Below are positions 39,229 to 39,802 of a stretch of 39,802 nt of DNA, in pieces; positions within the stretch are counted from its first letter, which is position 1, and the number at the start of each line of letters is the position of its first letter. Both the position numbers and the translations under genes were made by a program. The notes under the pieces were generated by a model. The model did not search any database, was not told the origin of the DNA, and saw only the letters and a program-made list of their open reading frames with translations. Source of the DNA: Allomuricauda sp. (GTDB lineage Bacteria; Bacteroidota; Bacteroidia; Flavobacteriales; Flavobacteriaceae). The DNA lies in assembly GCA_030148305.1 (NCBI GenBank), contig JASBTS010000142.1:1-39802 (forward strand), read 5' to 3'.

Positions 39229-39802
39229 ATTGGTTTTTCTTTTTGATTTGGATTGGATAGATGATATAATAAAAAATAATAAGACTTAAGGAAGCCAAAA
39301 TGATGATAATGGCCAGCCAATCGGGCATTTCGGTATGGCGGGTCACAAAACCTTCCAAAAATCCTGCAACAATAAAAAAGGGAACCGTGCTGATCATGAT
39401 CTTGAGTCCGTTCTTCACTCCACGTTTAAACGATTCCAATCTTGTAAAAGTGCCAGGGAAAAGCATTCCGTTGGCCAAGACCAGTCCAGCACAACCGGCA
39501 ATAATAATCACTGAAATTTCAATGGTGCCATGGATCCAAATGGTTCGGGCCGATTCCCATAACAATCCTTTTTCGTAAAAGAAATATTGAAAACTGCCCA
39601 GCATGATCCCGTTTTGGAGAAGGACCATCAAGGTACCTACTCCCAAGAAAATGCCATAAGCAAAGGCGTATATGGCCACTTTAATGTTGTTAATGGTGAT
39701 GCCCAAAAACATATTGAACTCCCCTTGCTGTTTGTATACTGCCATGGGGTCACCTTTTTCAATGTTCTCCAAGGTCATGTTCACATAGCCGTTCCCTAAA
39801 AT
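39200..39802 (-). CDS. Stage II sporulation protein M (SpoIIM) family protein, 5' end outside the window
   Basis: Reading frame continues upstream past the GTG at 39784 to the window edge (ILGNGYVNMTLENIEKGDPMAVYK...), typical SpoIIM sequence; 29-bp overlap with next gene. Confidence 0.88.
   Translation of the reverse strand: MLGNGYVNMTLENIEKGDPMAVYKQQGEFNMFLGITINNIKVAIYAFAYGIFLGVGTLMVLLQNGIMLGSFQYFFYEKGLLWESARTIWIHGTIEISVIIIAGCAGLVLANGMLFPGTFTRLESFKRGVKNGLKIMISTVPFFIVAGFLEGFVTRHTEMPDWLAIIIILASLSLIIFYYIIYPIQIKKKNQYANAEIHRI

Overview
The window is a gene-dense chromosomal stretch from a Bacteroidota genome, most likely Flavobacteriaceae of the Muricauda/Allomuricauda type (lineage is inferred from protein families and TAnnTTTG-type promoters). 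I support about 34 protein-coding genes. Most are housekeeping: rlmD, rocD, bshC, guaA, pyrG, yidC, mnmA, OsmC, a beta-phosphoglucomutase-like HAD, a nitronate monooxygenase-like enzyme, and a MoxR-DUF58-DUF4350-DUF4129-membrane-SpoIIM operon that runs off the right edge. I saw no rRNA, tRNA, CRISPR array or transposase. The most interesting locus is 12.2-16.0 kb on the minus strand. A TPR/LuxR-type regulator sits upstream of a lipoprotein whose C-terminal half looks like an aerolysin/ETX-MTX2 beta-pore-forming fold. The intergenic region between them holds an exact 8-bp tandem operator-like repeat, a perfect TAnnTTTG -7 box and a long predicted leader. That leader contains a 61-nt hairpin (two 9-bp helices, with G-U wobbles only in the sense-strand RNA) plus a competing pairing partner next to the start codon. 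Other leads are a GTTTAAC motif array upstream of a four-FAS1-domain lipoprotein, a REP-like palindrome before the nitronate monooxygenase gene, and a probable leaderless guaA. All assignments come from reading the sequence; no searches or folding programs were run.
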